Shown: positions 27,851 to 36,478 of the stretch, in pieces | Numbering within the stretch: the stretch's first letter is position 1 | How the letters are laid out: each line of letters begins with the position of its first letter | Source of the DNA: Sphingomonas sp. Leaf339 | GTDB taxonomy: Bacteria > Pseudomonadota > Alphaproteobacteria > Sphingomonadales > Sphingomonadaceae | Direction: 5' to 3' | NCBI RefSeq assembly: GCF_001426195.1 | Contig: NZ_LMRS01000005.1 | Coordinates: 1 to 39,832, forward strand | Length of the DNA stretch: 39,832 bases | Notes under the pieces: generated by a model | What the model saw: only the letters and a program-made list of their open reading frames with translations | What the model was told of the DNA's origin: nothing | The model's database searches: none | Made by a program: the position numbers and the translations under genes

Positions 27851-30058
27851 ATGAAGTTCGAAACACCCGCCACCACCAATCCGATCGACCAGATGAAGGT
27901 CGTCGGCCGCGCGCATACGCGCGTCGATGGCCCGCTCAAGACCACCGGGCTGGCTCCGTACGCCTACGAGCATCATCGCGAGATCGAGAATGTAGCGTAC
28001 GGTTATGTCGTCGGCGCGGCGGTCGCCAAGGGGCGCATCAACGCGATCGATACGGTCGCGGCCAAGGCTGCGCCCGGTGTGATCGCGATCGTCACCGCGG
28101 CCGACACGGGCAAGCTGGGCAAGGGCAAGTTCAACACCGTCAAGCTGCTCGCCGGGCCGGACGTCGATCATTACCATCAGGCCATTGCAGTCGTTGTTGC
28201 TGAGACATTCGAGCAGGCGCGCGCCGCGGCCGGGTTGGTCCGGATCGATTATGCACGCGGCAAAGGCCGATTCGATCTGGCTGCGGCATTGAAGACGGCG
28301 CCGCTGACCGATGCGGAAAAGCCCGGCAAGGGAGAAGATCGGGTCGGCAATTTCGAAACGGCATTCGCGTCGGCCGCGGTCAAGCTCGACGCCGAATACA
28401 CGACGCCTGATCACAGTCATGCGATGATGGAGCCATTTGCCTCGATTGCTGCCTGGAATGGCGATGCGCTGACGGTTTGGACGTCGAACCAGATGATCGA
28501 TTGGGGTCGTACCGATCTCGCCACCACGCTGAACATGCCGAAGGATAAGATCACTTTCCTGTCGCCCTATGTCGGCGGCGGCTTTGGCGGAAAGCTGTTT
28601 CTGCGCAGCGATGCGGTCCTTGCAGCGCTTGGCGCAAAGGCAGCGGGCCGTCCGGTCAAGCTCGCCATGAGCCGGCCGTTCATGGCCAACAACGCGACGC
28701 ATCGGCCGGCCACACGCCAGCGCATCCGCATCGGCGCGGCCAAGGACGGCACGATCACCGCAATCGCGCATCAGAGCGGCTCGGGTGATCAGCCGAATGG
28801 CGGCCCGGAAGCTGCAGTTCTGCAGACGAACTTGCTGTACGCCGGCGCAAACCGCCTGACGTCGATGCGGCTCGCTGTGCTCGATCTGCCCGAGGGCAAC
28901 GCGATGCGCGCGCCGGGTGAAGCGCCGGGCCTGATGGCGCTCGAGGTCGCGATGGACGAGATGGCGGAAAAGCTGCGCATGGACCCGATCGCCTTTCGCG
29001 TGAAGAACGACACGCAGGTCGATCCTAAGGATCCCAAGCGGCGCTTTTCGCAGCGCGAACTGGTTCGTTGCCTGACCGATGGCGCACAGAGGTTCGGCTG
29101 GTCAGGCCGTAATGCCACACCTGGTCAGGTTCGCGACGGACGCTGGCTGGTCGGGATGGGCGTGGCATCCGCGTTCCGCAACCACATGAACATGACGTCC
29201 GGCGCCCGCGTCCGGCTTGGCAAGGACGGGATCGTCACCGTCGAAACCGATATGACCGACATCGGCACCGGCAGCTACACGATCATCGCCCAGACGGCGG
29301 CGGAAATGATGGGCGTGCCCATCGATGCCGTGGTCGTGAAGCTCGGCAGTTCCGCCTTTCCGGTATCGGCCGGGTCGGGTGGCCAGTTCGGCGCCGCCAA
29401 CGCGACCGCCGGCGTCTATGCCGCCTGCGTCAAACTGCGCGGAGCGGTCGCGCAGCGGCTCGGCTATAATTCGTCCGATGCGGTGTTCGACCGCGGCAAG
29501 GTCGCCAGCGGCAATCGCTCGGCCGACCTTCGTCAGGCAGCGTCTGCCGGCGAATTGGTGGCCGAAGACAAGATCGAATATAGCGATCTCGACAAGAGCT
29601 GGCAGCTATCCACCTTCGGCGCGCACTTCGTCGAGGTCGGCGTCGATACCTATACGGGCGCGACCCGCTTGCGCCGCATGCTGGCAGTCTGCGCATCCGG
29701 GCGGATCATCAATCCGACATCGGCGCGCAGTCAGGTGATTGGTGCGATGACGATGGGCGTCGGCAGCGCGTTGATGGAGGAACTGGCGGTCGACAAGCGC
29801 TTCGGCTTCTTCGTCAACCACGACCTCGCCAGCTACGAGGTGCCGGTCCACGCCGACATCCCGCATCAGGAGGTGATCTTCCTCGACGAGGCCGACGACA
29901 AGGCCAACCCGATGAAAGCCAAGGGCGTGGGCGAGCTGGGTTTGTGCGGCGTCGGCGCGGCGGTGGCGAACGCCATGTACAATGCGACCGGCGTCCGCCT
30001 TCGCGATTATCCGCTGACCCTCGACAAGCATCTCGACAGGCTACCGGCGGTGGCGTGA
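27851..30058 (+). CDS. paoC: Aldehyde oxidoreductase molybdenum-binding subunit PaoC-like
   Basis: The catalytic molybdopterin subunit of the xanthine oxidase family, predicted to oxidise aldehydes (aromatic ones in E. coli) to acids in the periplasm. The 735-residue protein starts MKFETPATTNPIDQMKVVGR, closely resembling E. coli PaoC. It has the cofactor-binding GGGFGGK, AMRAPGEAPG and GSGGQFGAAN blocks, and the likely catalytic Glu at about 695 in KGVGELGLCG. It has no own signal and would be exported together with PaoA. The start at 27851 was preferred to an in-frame ATG inside paoB. The cofactor-inserting chaperone PaoD (XdhC type) is not in the window. Confidence 0.95.
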   Translation: MKFETPATTNPIDQMKVVGRAHTRVDGPLKTTGLAPYAYEHHREIENVAYGYVVGAAVAKGRINAIDTVAAKAAPGVIAIVTAADTGKLGKGKFNTVKLLAGPDVDHYHQAIAVVVAETFEQARAAAGLVRIDYARGKGRFDLAAALKTAPLTDAEKPGKGEDRVGNFETAFASAAVKLDAEYTTPDHSHAMMEPFASIAAWNGDALTVWTSNQMIDWGRTDLATTLNMPKDKITFLSPYVGGGFGGKLFLRSDAVLAALGAKAAGRPVKLAMSRPFMANNATHRPATRQRIRIGAAKDGTITAIAHQSGSGDQPNGGPEAAVLQTNLLYAGANRLTSMRLAVLDLPEGNAMRAPGEAPGLMALEVAMDEMAEKLRMDPIAFRVKNDTQVDPKDPKRRFSQRELVRCLTDGAQRFGWSGRNATPGQVRDGRWLVGMGVASAFRNHMNMTSGARVRLGKDGIVTVETDMTDIGTGSYTIIAQTAAEMMGVPIDAVVVKLGSSAFPVSAGSGGQFGAANATAGVYAACVKLRGAVAQRLGYNSSDAVFDRGKVASGNRSADLRQAASAGELVAEDKIEYSDLDKSWQLSTFGAHFVEVGVDTYTGATRLRRMLAVCASGRIINPTSARSQVIGAMTMGVGSALMEELAVDKRFGFFVNHDLASYEVPVHADIPHQEVIFLDEADDKANPMKAKGVGELGLCGVGAAVANAMYNATGVRLRDYPLTLDKHLDRLPAVA

Positions 30059-30514
30059 GCCACCCCGGTTGATCCGGGCGGTCACGCCGCAGAAACCGGC
30101 TGTCCGCAATCTAGCCGTCACCATCGGCGTCACGCTGAGGCTCGACGGACGGCCTTTGTGGGTCAGCGGGCTCGCGCTGGGTCGCCTGTGCTGGATCACG
30201 CGGAAGATGCGGCGGCGGCGGCTCGACGTTTGTCCGCGAGGCTGCGGATGAAAGCTCTACGCGCCCGATATCCGGACCGACCGCCAACTGTGGTAGCCTC
30301 GGGTCAGTGCGTCGCTGACGACAGGCACTAGTCCTGGGAGGCGGCGTATCGTTGGTAGAGACGGTGCGCATGAAGTCAGATCGTCGTCATCGCTTCTCGC
30401 GGCAACAGATTGATCAGGCTGACGCAGGCAAACACGATGGTTGCCGCTGCGCTGACGCGGCCCTGAGCGTCGTCGGCAGCTTGCTAGCCATCCTATCGGG
30501 GCGCAGGATACCCT
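30059..30514. other. Gap between paoC and the LysR gene
   Basis: No intact gene is seen in this 456-base stretch. Part of it (30376-30483, minus strand) looks like the decayed end of a transporter gene, described separately. The LysR promoter should lie here too. No terminator is evident after paoC. Confidence 0.5.
30376..30483 (-). pseudogene. Possible remnant of a membrane transporter C-terminus
   Basis: Reading leftward from a TAG at 30486-30484, one frame encodes about 35 residues that include GRVSAAATIVFACVSLINLL and PREAMTTI and then stop at 30378-30376. This looks like the last membrane helix and tail of a major facilitator or similar transporter. No start codon or upstream domain remains, so it would be a relic. 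A transporter gene divergent from a LysR regulator is a common arrangement. Chance is possible because the segment is short. Confidence 0.35.
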
Positions 30515-31423
30515 ATGCCGACCAGTCGATCCGATCTTGCCGACCTTACATATTTCCTGGCGATCTCGCGGCACCGAAGCTTTAGGCTTGCCGGGCTCGA
30601 ACTGGGCGTCAGCGCATCGGCGCTCAGCCACGCGTTGAAGGGACTCGAGGCAAGGCTTGGCGTTCGCTTGCTTCACCGCACCAACCGCAGCGTCACGTTG
30701 ACTGCGGCTGGCGAGGAGCTGCGGGACAAGGTGGCTGAACCGTTCGGCACGATCGATCAGGCGGTCGAGGGCCTGAACCGCTATCGCGACGCGCCGACCG
30801 GGCGGGTTCGTCTCAACGTGGCCGCCGAAGCAGCCCCCTTGTTGTTGGCGCCGGTAATGCCGGTCTTCATCGAGCGGTACCCTGATATAGAGATTGATAT
30901 TGCCGCCCTGGACCAAATGACGGACGTGATCGACGAAGGCTTCGATGCTGGGATTCGATATGGCGGAACCGTACCCGAGGACATGGTCGCACAGCGCCTG
31001 TCAGGCGAACTGCGCTGGGTGGTTGCTGCCTCCCCCGCCTATCTCGCTAAATTTGGCGTTCCCCATCACCCGGACGATCTCGCGCATCACCATTGTTTGG
31101 GGGTTCGCCTAGGCAATGCGCATATCTATCGCTGGGAGTTCGAGGGTCCCGACGGCGAATTTGCCGTTCCCGTTTCAAGCAAGATCCTCGTGAGCGGCGG
31201 ACGGGCCATGCTGGCAATGGCACTTGCAGGAACCGGGATGATGTACGGGATGGAAGCATCCTTCGCGCCCTATCTGGCACGGGGCGAACTGTCGCTGGTG
31301 CTCAAGGATTGGGCCACGATGGGTCCCGCCTATCATATCTATTATTCCAGCCGTCGTCAGGTGCCGACCGGCCTGAGGCTGTTGATCGAACTTATCCGCG
31401 AAATACGCCCCCTGGGGCTTTAG
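30515..31423 (+). CDS. LysR-family transcriptional regulator
   Basis: A 302-residue LysR-type regulator. The N-terminal winged helix-turn-helix spans about 7-66 (DLTYFLAISRHRSFRLAGLE, then SASALSHALKGLEARLG and LLHRTNRSVTLTAAGEEL). The C-terminal substrate-binding domain begins near residue 90 (GRVRLNVAAEAAPLLLAPVM). It lacks the canonical small-molecule motifs that would tell the effector. LysR proteins usually control a divergent or neighbouring operon. Here the intact neighbours are paoABC upstream on the same strand and the CMD-family gene downstream on the other strand, while the divergent position holds only a transporter remnant. Confidence 0.93.
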   Translation: MPTSRSDLADLTYFLAISRHRSFRLAGLELGVSASALSHALKGLEARLGVRLLHRTNRSVTLTAAGEELRDKVAEPFGTIDQAVEGLNRYRDAPTGRVRLNVAAEAAPLLLAPVMPVFIERYPDIEIDIAALDQMTDVIDEGFDAGIRYGGTVPEDMVAQRLSGELRWVVAASPAYLAKFGVPHHPDDLAHHHCLGVRLGNAHIYRWEFEGPDGEFAVPVSSKILVSGGRAMLAMALAGTGMMYGMEASFAPYLARGELSLVLKDWATMGPAYHIYYSSRRQVPTGLRLLIELIREIRPLGL

Positions 31424-31531
31424 CAAAAGCCGCATGATCATCGGTGTGGCGGTGATGGCCTTCGCCGCGTGCGCTTGGCGAGAGGGCCAAGGGATGCCAG
31501 CCACCACGCTTTCCACGACATGCGGCATGGC

Positions 31532-31852
31532 TCAGTTATCCTTAAAGACCTCTCGCGCCGTCTGGATTGCGGTCATTGCAGTGGGCCAGCCCGCGTAGAA
31601 GGCGGTATGCGTAATCGCGGCGATAATTTCGTCTTGCGTCAGACCATTCTCCATTCCCTTTTTGAGATGGAAGCCAAGTTCGTTGTGGCGATACAACGCC
31701 ACCAGATTAGTGATCGTGACGAGACTCCGGTCGCGCGGCGACAGCGTGTCGTCCGCCCAAACGTCGCCGAACAGAACCTTGTCGGTAATCTCCGCGAGTT
31801 TTGGCGCGATATCGCCGAAGGTGTCACGTGCGTTGGTTGGTTCGTCTGTCAT
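31532..31852 (-). CDS. Carboxymuconolactone decarboxylase (CMD) family protein
   Basis: A 106-residue protein of the AhpD-like fold. Family features are DTLSPRDRSLVTITNLVALYR at about 34-54, then ELGFHLKKGMENGLTQDEI and a final TAFYAGWPTAMTAIQTAREVF. It has no CxxC pair, so it is not an AhpD-type peroxidase partner but closer to the short gamma-CMD-like proteins of unknown role. It is convergent with the LysR gene with 108 bases between the ends, and it may be one of the targets of that regulator. Confidence 0.9.
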   Translation of the reverse strand: MTDEPTNARDTFGDIAPKLAEITDKVLFGDVWADDTLSPRDRSLVTITNLVALYRHNELGFHLKKGMENGLTQDEIIAAITHTAFYAGWPTAMTAIQTAREVFKDN

Positions 31853-32368
31853 TTGGTTTTCCTATTCAAAGCTATGGTCACTCAGCGACCGATGTAGACA
31901 CGGCGCGCTGTTGATCAGCAGATAGTGCTGGCAGATGTCACTGATTACCCGGCTTTTCGTACATGCAGTGATGACGCCGGCTCATCGCTGATCCCGATGG
32001 ATAACCGGAGTGGCCGCCGTTCCCGGATCAGGGTGCGGAGATGGCGCATCGCGCGAGTATGAAAACAGCTACGAACTGCTGCGCCAGTGCTTCCCCAAGC
32101 GCACCGAGCTCCGCGTGGATCGCATCGAGTTCCCCGCGGCCGTTGCCGCGATCCTCAATGGTTGATCGGGCGAGACACTGAGTTGGAAAACGGCTGTCGA
32201 AACGACTGACCAATGCCCGCTCGTAGATCGAAAAAAATATGACGTTGCGATAGCCGGTTGAAGCTGCCCGAACATACAAGCGAGCAGTTCTAGCGGACGA
32301 TGGTGTTACAAATCGCCCTTGGCACAGATCACAAGCAGCACCAACAGTGCGCTCTTTTGCTCAGGGGT
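31853..32368. other. Gene-poor stretch next to tRNA-Leu
   Basis: No intact gene is supported here. Between about 32040 and 32163 one plus-strand frame reads SYELLRQCFPKRTELRVDRI and then EFPAAVAAILNG before a TGA. This has protein-like composition but no start and no recognised family, so it may be a gene remnant. The stretch lies immediately 3' of tRNA-Leu, a usual site for insertion of elements. Confidence 0.4.
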
Positions 32369-32454
32369 GGTGCGGCCAAGAAGACTCGAACTTCCACGGG
32401 CTTTCGCCCACAACGACCTCAACGTTGCGCGTCTACCAATTCCGCCATGGCCGC
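32369..32454 (-). tRNA. tRNA-Leu(GAG)
   Basis: The minus strand folds as a class II tRNA with a long variable arm. The acceptor GCGGCCA (5' end at 32454) pairs with TGGCCGC, the discriminator is A, and CCA is encoded at 32371-32369. The D-arm contains GAATTGGTAGACGC, the anticodon loop TTGAGGT gives GAG, and the variable arm is TGGGCGAAAGCCCG-like. The T-arm carries GTTCGAGTC. It decodes CUC/CUU leucine codons. Confidence 0.97.
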
Positions 32455-32562
32455 CCATGTCATAAGCCACGGGGGACACCCGACAGCCGGTAGGCGAGCG
32501 CCCCTAGCAGAGGGTTTTCCTACCCGCAATGGCTTTACGCCAACATTGCCGAACTGCTGAGC

Positions 32563-33423
32563 CTATTGCTCGCCCGCGAAGCTCAGTTCCAATCGCTTCG
32601 ACGTCGCCGGCACGTCCAGCTTGGCGGAATTGAAATCGATCGCCGCCCCCGGTGCCAGCGTCCGCCGTTCGGGCGTGATCGTCCAGCTATACACCACGCT
32701 CCCGTTCGCATCGCGCAGTTTGGCATGGATGTCGGGCACCCGCTGGCGGGACGAGGAGGGGTTGGTCACCTGCCCGCTGACCGCGAACAGCTCCGATCCG
32801 TTTTCCAGCTCGCGCCGTTCGATCGGATTGTCGCGCAACCGCAGCGGCGTCTCCGCCGGCCCGAGCGACAGGCCGAGCTGCGAAGCCAGTCCGGGCGCAC
32901 CGGACCACAGGATGGCGGCCGCCGCCGCCAGCATCAGCAACCCGGCGATCACTGCCATCACCGTCCAGCGACGCGCCGGATTGCGACGCGGCCGCCGGGC
33001 GCGCGGCTGCATCGGCTCCATGTCCGCATCATCGGCGGAGGGGATGATCGCCGGCGGATAAGGATCGGGCGCGGCGAAAACCGGCATCGGCGGCGGCACC
33101 GGTATCGGCGGCGTGGGAATCGACGGCGGCGCGGGTTCGGAGGAGGCATCGGCAGACTGCGCCTCGTCATACCCGTCGTCGGCTACCGTCTTCTGGGCGA
33201 AATCGTCCTGTGGCGTGATCCGTTCCGGCTGCGGAGCGGTGACCGGCGGCACGGGCGGCGGTGGAGCCGGCATCGGCGGCACCGTATTCGCCAGATCGAG
33301 CACCGCCGGTTCCTGAAACCAGCTATGCCGGCAATTGGCGCAGCGCACGGTACGGCCCTCGGCCCCGATCGCACTGTCGGGGACCAGATAGCGGGTTCGG
33401 CATTCGGGGCATTCGAGGATCAT
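32563..33423 (-). CDS. MJ0042-type zinc-ribbon membrane protein with DUF3426-like end
   Basis: The 286-residue protein begins with an MJ0042-type zinc ribbon: C5 and C8 in ECPECRTRY and C28 and C31 in RCANCRHSW. A long Pro/Ala-rich linker follows, then one membrane segment at about 150-172 (MAVIAGLLMLAAAAAILW) and a DUF3426-like C-terminal domain (LRDNPIERRELENGSELFAVSG). Such proteins are common opposite or beside ftsE in alphaproteobacteria; their role is not established. The start at 33423 was preferred to a GTG at 33435, since MILECPEC is the usual family start. It is divergent from ftsE. Confidence 0.88.
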   Translation of the reverse strand: MILECPECRTRYLVPDSAIGAEGRTVRCANCRHSWFQEPAVLDLANTVPPMPAPPPPVPPVTAPQPERITPQDDFAQKTVADDGYDEAQSADASSEPAPPSIPTPPIPVPPPMPVFAAPDPYPPAIIPSADDADMEPMQPRARRPRRNPARRWTVMAVIAGLLMLAAAAAILWSGAPGLASQLGLSLGPAETPLRLRDNPIERRELENGSELFAVSGQVTNPSSSRQRVPDIHAKLRDANGSVVYSWTITPERRTLAPGAAIDFNSAKLDVPATSKRLELSFAGEQ

Positions 33424-33539
33424 TGGAGGGTGCACGCTTCCCCGGCGGCCGTCATGGCCTCGTTCGCTTTGTCTGCCACGCTGCGACGGCGCGTGGCAAG
33501 CTTGAAGCGGGACGCGCGCCGTGCAAAGGCCATCCCTCC

Positions 33540-34301
33540 ATGACGACGCCGATTTCCACGACGCCGATTTCTACAACGATCGTGCAGTTCGAGAATGTCG
33601 GCCTGCGCTACGGCACGGAGCCGGAAGCGCCATCGTCCCACACGTCACCGGAAATCCTGTCCGACATCAGCTTTTCGTTGCAACGCGGCACCTTTTATTT
33701 CCTCACCGGCCCCAGTGGCGCCGGCAAGACATCGCTGCTCCGCCTTCTCTATCTGGCGCAGCGGCCCAGCCGCGGCATCATCCGGTTGTTCGGCGAGGAT
33801 GCGGTGGTGATGCCGCGCACCCGCCTGCCCGGTTTCCGCCGGCGGATCGGCGTGGTCTTTCAGGACTTCCGGCTCGTGCCGCATCTATCGGCGGCCGACA
33901 ATGTCGCCCTGCCGCTGCGCATCGCCGGCCTGCCAACCGCGGACATCGATCAGTCGGTGGCCGAGATGCTGGCCTGGGTCGGTCTGGCCGATCGCGCGCA
34001 CGCCCGCCCCGCCACGCTGTCGGGTGGTGAGCAGCAACGGGTGGCGATCGCCCGCGCCGTCGTCAGCCGGCCCGACGTCCTGGTGGCGGACGAGCCGACC
34101 GGCAACGTCGATCCCGACATGGCCGACCGGCTGATGCATCTGTTCGGTTCGCTCGGCAATCTCGGCACGACGGTGGTGGTCGCCACGCACGACCTGCACC
34201 TGCTGACCCGCGTACCCCATGCGCAGATGATGCAACTGGACGCGGGTCGCCTGCTCGACCCCACCGGCGTCCTGCGCAATCCGCCCCGGGTACCGGCATG
34301 A
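33540..34301 (+). CDS. ftsE: Cell division ATP-binding protein FtsE
   Basis: FtsE is the ABC ATPase that, with FtsX, activates septal peptidoglycan hydrolases. The 253-residue protein has Walker [10 protein letters not shown] (about 60-68), Q-loop [10 protein letters not shown], signature LSGGEQQR, Walker [10 protein letters not shown] and the switch His in VVATHD. The N-terminal extension carries a 15-base tandem duplication (33543-33572) giving [13 protein letters not shown] before the conserved [12 protein letters not shown]. The start at 33540 fits the divergent gene at 33423, leaving a 116-base control region. The stop overlaps ftsX as ATGA. Confidence 0.95.
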   Translation: MTTPISTTPISTTIVQFENVGLRYGTEPEAPSSHTSPEILSDISFSLQRGTFYFLTGPSGAGKTSLLRLLYLAQRPSRGIIRLFGEDAVVMPRTRLPGFRRRIGVVFQDFRLVPHLSAADNVALPLRIAGLPTADIDQSVAEMLAWVGLADRAHARPATLSGGEQQRVAIARAVVSRPDVLVADEPTGNVDPDMADRLMHLFGSLGNLGTTVVVATHDLHLLTRVPHAQMMQLDAGRLLDPTGVLRNPPRVPA

Positions 34302-35179
34302 GCGGCCCGGTCGGCACTGCCCGCGTACTGGACGAGGGGCGCGGGCCGCGTGCGATGACCGGCGTCATGGCGATCATGACGTTCCTGACCGTGCTCGCCG
34401 CTGCCCTCGGCCTCGCCACGGCCGGCACCGCGCGCCTGCTCGACCGGCAACTGGCGGGACGGCTGACGGTGCAGGTGATCGAGGGCGAGCCGGTGCGGCG
34501 CGACGCGGCGGCGGCACGGGTTCTGGCGACATTGCGCACCACTCCCGGCGTCGTCCGCGCGACGGCGGTGTCGCAAGCGGAACTTACTCGGCTGTTGCAG
34601 CCATGGCTGGGCAGCGATGCCGGTGCGGCGGGCCTGCCGGTGCCGGCCCTGATCGACGTCGATATCGCAGACGCCAGCGATGCGGCGGTGGCAAGACTCA
34701 CCGCCAGCGTCCGCCGTGCCAGCCCGGTGACGCGGATCGATCGGCACGAACGCTGGATGTCGCCGGTCGGCGGCCTGATGCGCACGCTGACGTTGGTCGC
34801 CCTGGCGCTGGTCGCGATGCTCGCCACCGCCACCGCCGCCATCATCATTCTGGCGGCGCGCGGCGGACTGGAGACGCACCGCGTGACGATCGAGGTCATG
34901 CACATGCTGGGGTCCACCAATCGTCAGCTGGCGCGGCTGTTCCAGCGGCGGATCGCGCTCGACGCGCTGCTGGGCGGGATCGTCGGCGCGGCGCTGGCGC
35001 TGGGCGTCACGGCACTGGTCGGTATGCAGATGGCGGCGATCGGATCGGACCTGGCGGGCGGCGCGATGCTGCGCCCGGTCGACTGGACGATGCTGGCGTG
35101 CCTGCCGCTCGGCTTCGTATTGCTGGCGATCCTGGCCGCCCGCGTCACCATCACCCGCGCGCTGGGGAACATGCCATGA
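34298..35179 (+). CDS. ftsX: Cell division protein FtsX
   Basis: FtsX is the membrane partner of FtsE and transmits its ATPase cycle to periplasmic cell-wall hydrolase activators. The 293-residue protein has a first membrane segment at about 20-45, a periplasmic domain of roughly 120 residues, and three C-terminal segments at about 165-190, 220-245 and 265-287. The conserved [20 protein letters not shown] sequence lies after the second segment. It overlaps ftsE and the next gene by ATGA junctions, so all three are coupled. Confidence 0.94.
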   Translation: MSGPVGTARVLDEGRGPRAMTGVMAIMTFLTVLAAALGLATAGTARLLDRQLAGRLTVQVIEGEPVRRDAAAARVLATLRTTPGVVRATAVSQAELTRLLQPWLGSDAGAAGLPVPALIDVDIADASDAAVARLTASVRRASPVTRIDRHERWMSPVGGLMRTLTLVALALVAMLATATAAIIILAARGGLETHRVTIEVMHMLGSTNRQLARLFQRRIALDALLGGIVGAALALGVTALVGMQMAAIGSDLAGGAMLRPVDWTMLACLPLGFVLLAILAARVTITRALGNMP

Positions 35180-35715
35180 TCGTCCGGCTGTTCTCGCTGG
35201 CGGTCATCGGCTGGTGCCTGGGTTTCGTCGCCTTCATGATGATGCTCCCGCCACCGCTGGAGGGCAGCACGACCGACGCCATCGTCGTGCCGACCGGCGG
35301 ACCCGGCCGGATTGATCGGGGGCTGGAGATGCTCCGGACGCATCAGGCGAAGCGGATGCTGGTGACCGGTGTCGGCCCCGGCGTCCGACCCGCCGATCTG
35401 GCGCGGACATACAAGGTGCGGCAATCGCTGTTCACCTGTTGCGTCGATCTGGGCGCCGATGCGGTCGATACCCGTTCCAATGCCGAGGAAACCGTGCGCT
35501 GGGTGCAATCGCACCGTTATCGCAGCATCCGGCTCGTCACCTCGGACTGGCACCTGCCGCGCGCGCGCATGGAACTGGGCGCCGCGATCGGGCCGCATGT
35601 CGTGGTACTGGGCGATGGCGTGCCGAGCCAGCCCCGGCTGGGCACGCTGGTCAACGAGTATAACAAGCTGCTGCTGCGACGCGTGGCATTATGGGTCGGG
35701 ATCGGCACACCATGA
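35176..35715 (+). CDS. YdcF/DUF218-family envelope protein
   Basis: A 179-residue protein of the YdcF-SanA-ElyC superfamily (DUF218). One membrane segment at about 8-26 precedes a Rossmann-like domain. That domain contains [43 protein letters not shown] and [15 protein letters not shown], all typical of the family. Relatives such as ElyC and SanA affect envelope integrity and lipid-carrier metabolism, but the reaction is not known. The ATG overlaps the ftsX stop and the stop overlaps the plsC start, so it belongs to the ftsE operon. Confidence 0.92.
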   Translation: MIVRLFSLAVIGWCLGFVAFMMMLPPPLEGSTTDAIVVPTGGPGRIDRGLEMLRTHQAKRMLVTGVGPGVRPADLARTYKVRQSLFTCCVDLGADAVDTRSNAEETVRWVQSHRYRSIRLVTSDWHLPRARMELGAAIGPHVVVLGDGVPSQPRLGTLVNEYNKLLLRRVALWVGIGTP

Positions 35716-36404
35716 TATTGATCCGCAACCTGTTGTTCATGCTGGTCTTCTACACCGGCTCCGTCTTCATCGTCGGCACCGCGCCGCTCTCGGCGATGAT
35801 CAGCCAGCGCGCGATGATGCGCCATGCCACCGCCTGGACGCGCTTTCACGGCTGGACCGTGCGCTGGCTGCTCGGCATCCGCATCCGGGTGGAGGGGACG
35901 CAACCCGTCACCCCCGTCCTCTATGCATGCAAACACCAATCGATGTGGGAGACGCTGGACCTTCAGGGCCGCCTCGGCGCGCCCGCGATCGTCCTGAAGG
36001 AAGAACTGGCCCGCATCCCCGTCTGGGGCTTCGCGGCGCGGCAATATGGCGCGATCGTCGTCGATCGCGATGCATCGGCGCGGGCGATGCGCAACATGAT
36101 GCGCGAGGCGAAGGCAGCCAAGACGCAGGGGCGCTCCGTGCTGATCTTTCCTGAAGGCACCCGTGTCTTCCCCGGCGAGCAACCGCCGCTGAAACCGGGT
36201 TTCGCCGGTCTCTATCGTATTCTGGGCATGCCGACGGTCCCGATCGCCACCGACATCGGCAAGCTATGGCCGCGCCGCGGCCTGAAACGTCCCGGCATCG
36301 TCACGCTGCGCTTCGGCGAGGTCGTCCCCCCCGGCCTTCCGCGCGAGGAAGCCGAGGTGCGCGTCCACGCTGCGATGAACGCGCTGGAGCGACAGGCGGA
36401 TTGA
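35712..36404 (+). CDS. plsC: 1-acyl-sn-glycerol-3-phosphate acyltransferase PlsC
   Basis: The enzyme makes phosphatidic acid by adding the second acyl chain in phospholipid synthesis. The 230-residue membrane-associated protein has one N-terminal hydrophobic segment (about 5-27). The catalytic motif is KHQSMWE with H75 and E80, an HX4E version of the HX4D motif that I know from other proteobacterial PlsC proteins. It also has PEGTRVFPGE near residue 150, the phosphate-binding block. The ATG overlaps the previous stop as ATGA. It ends the ftsE-ftsX-ydcF-plsC run. Confidence 0.93.
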   Translation: MILIRNLLFMLVFYTGSVFIVGTAPLSAMISQRAMMRHATAWTRFHGWTVRWLLGIRIRVEGTQPVTPVLYACKHQSMWETLDLQGRLGAPAIVLKEELARIPVWGFAARQYGAIVVDRDASARAMRNMMREAKAAKTQGRSVLIFPEGTRVFPGEQPPLKPGFAGLYRILGMPTVPIATDIGKLWPRRGLKRPGIVTLRFGEVVPPGLPREEAEVRVHAAMNALERQAD

Positions 36405-36478
36405 AAGTGACGGAGCGGCGACCTTGATGACATGGGTCCGGAAACGCCCAACACGACCGCTGCCGTATGGAGGTCGTC

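Noticed and set aside
31532..31852. AhpD-type peroxidase partner for the CMD gene
   Set aside because: The protein has no CxxC pair, which AhpD needs, so only the wider CMD family name is used.
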